Origin: an uncultured Clostridia bacterium
Lineage (GTDB): Bacteria > Bacillota > Clostridia > TANB77 > CAG-508
Reading direction: 5' to 3'
Length of the DNA stretch: 6,615 nucleotides
Assembly (NCBI GenBank): GCA_944390505.1
Contig: CALXQF010000075.1
Location: forward strand, 1-6,615
The translations under genes and the position numbers were made by a program. How positions within the stretch are numbered: position 1 is the first letter of the stretch; each line of letters starts with the position of its first letter. Under the pieces are notes generated by a model that saw only the letters and a program-made list of their open reading frames with translations, did no database searches and was not told the DNA's origin. This document shows positions 6,144-6,615 of this stretch, piece after piece.

Positions 6144-6148
6144 TATAA

Positions 6149-6157
6149 CTCCCTCCC
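6149..6157 (-). promoter_or_regulatory. Strong ribosome binding site of rpmF
   Basis: GGGAGGGAG, five bases from the ATG, is the most purine-rich ribosome site in the window, as expected for an abundant ribosomal protein. Confidence 0.65.
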
Positions 6158-6217
6158 TTAACTGTCTATATCTTAAACATCTATCTAATATTTGTTTACA
6201 AAAATTAATACTATAAA

Positions 6218-6246
6218 ATTATACTAATTTTTTAGTCCTTTGTCAA
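6218..6246 (-). promoter_or_regulatory. Near-perfect sigma-A promoter of rpmF
   Basis: Exact consensus boxes TTGACA (6241-6246) and TATAAT (6218-6223) stand 17 bases apart. Transcription would begin near 6211, leaving a leader of roughly 68 bases. The -35 box and half the spacer lie inside the last codons of the sortase gene, so the two genes are packed without a free spacer. This is the strongest promoter visible in the window. Confidence 0.85.
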
Positions 6247-6615
6247 TAGTTTTTTAGCCACAATTGCAAATCTTCCATCTTCTACATGATAATCACAAGT
6301 AGAAAGTGTAATTAATTGTTCTCCATAAGATGCTGTTGCATCTATTTCATATAATGATAATTCTTTCACGTTCTGAATATACTGATTGAATTCTTGTTCA
6401 TTAGCAGCATCTTTGAAAAAATAGTATTTGAAAACATCTTGACTTTTTAGATATACTTGTGATTGAAAAACAGCAATAATTTCATATTCTGAAACCTCAT
6501 CTAAAGTCGCAAATTGAAATGTAGGATGTTCCTCATAAAAATCTTTTTCTTTATATTTTGTTAGACTTTCAAACATTTGACCCCCATTACTTCTGTGTCC
6601 ATAAATTAAGAAGTT
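6232..6615 (-). CDS. srtB: Class B sortase, C-terminal catalytic part (5' end outside window)
   Basis: Sortases are membrane-bound cysteine transpeptidases that cut a C-terminal sorting signal and join the surface protein to peptidoglycan or to pilin subunits. The frame is open to the right edge, giving 127 visible residues; the N-terminal anchor and start are missing. An internal ATG at 6576 is not the start, because the family's catalytic His lies before it: the visible chain opens NFLIYGHRSNGGQMF, with His at visible residue 7. The catalytic Cys is in TLSTC (visible residue 107) and the Arg in GRFAIV (visible residue 115), completing the His-Cys-Arg triad. The YGH...MF opening, the long stretch between His and Cys, and LSTC-x7-GRF fit class B (SrtB-like) best. 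No substrate with a sorting motif is visible here. The end of the gene contains the rpmF -35 box, and no terminator separates them, so some read-through into rpmF is likely. Confidence 0.9.
   Translation of the reverse strand, partial: NFLIYGHRSNGGQMFESLTKYKEKDFYEEHPTFQFATLDEVSEYEIIAVFQSQVYLKSQDVFKYYFFKDAANEQEFNQYIQNVKELSLYEIDATASYGEQLITLSTCDYHVEDGRFAIVAKKLLTKD

Noticed and set aside
5876..6148. A hydrophobic plus-strand frame of 90 codons
   Set aside because: It covers the rpmF terminator and rpmF itself in antisense. The Leu/Phe-rich product comes from reading Lys/Glu-rich and A-rich DNA backwards.
6232..6576. Reading the sortase as a complete 114-residue gene starting at ATG 6576
   Set aside because: The frame continues without a stop to the window edge, and the upstream codons encode the YGH motif with the catalytic His, so the gene is cut by the window rather than naturally short.

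Overview
This window reads as a stretch of ordinary, AT-rich chromosome from a low-G+C Gram-positive bacterium, most probably a member of the Clostridia. The grounds are the strong A+T bias in coding and non-coding DNA, GGAGG-type ribosome sites before nearly every gene, a class B sortase (a Gram-positive surface enzyme), a Cys4 zinc-ribbon form of ribosomal protein L32, and the conserved Firmicutes order der-plsY-gpsA. I cannot name the species. I see no mobile element, phage gene, CRISPR array, rRNA or tRNA.

Layout, left to right. (1) At 1-779, on the minus strand, is the N-terminal 259 residues of an unrecognised membrane-anchored, probably extracellular protein; its C-terminus lies outside the window. 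(2) A 184-base divergent spacer follows. (3) At 964-1266 is the only plus-strand gene, a conserved-looking small protein of about 100 residues with no known function. (4) Convergent with it, on the minus strand, is a tight pair: a coiled-coil/zinc-ribbon protein (1743-2126, TTG start) followed 3 bases later by dtd (1284-1739). (5) Upstream of these, all on the minus strand and closely spaced, is a housekeeping operon: dCMP deaminase (5290-5799), der (3946-5274), plsY (3281-3913) and gpsA (2289-3272). (6) Further upstream is rpmF (5961-6143) with its own near-perfect promoter and terminator. (7) At the right edge is the catalytic C-terminal part of a class B sortase (6232-6615), whose N-terminus lies outside the window.

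How the genes fit together. gpsA makes sn-glycerol-3-phosphate, and plsY acylates it to lysophosphatidate, so the two give consecutive steps at the start of phospholipid synthesis. der is a ribosome-assembly GTPase and rpmF is a 50S protein. The dCMP deaminase feeds dUMP to thymidylate synthesis, and dtd removes D-amino acids from mischarged tRNA. Together this is a growth-linked set (membrane, ribosome, DNA precursors, translation quality control).

Regulatory DNA is unusually legible at two places. The rpmF promoter (TTGACA, 17 bp, TATAAT) has its -35 box inside the last codons of the sortase gene. A second promoter (TAGACA, 17 bp, TAAAAT) for the deaminase-der-plsY-gpsA operon lies within a second hairpin just beyond the rpmF terminator. 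I found no convincing evidence of a new multi-gene system. The unknowns most worth pursuing are the membrane-anchored protein, the 100-residue protein and the zinc-ribbon partner of dtd.
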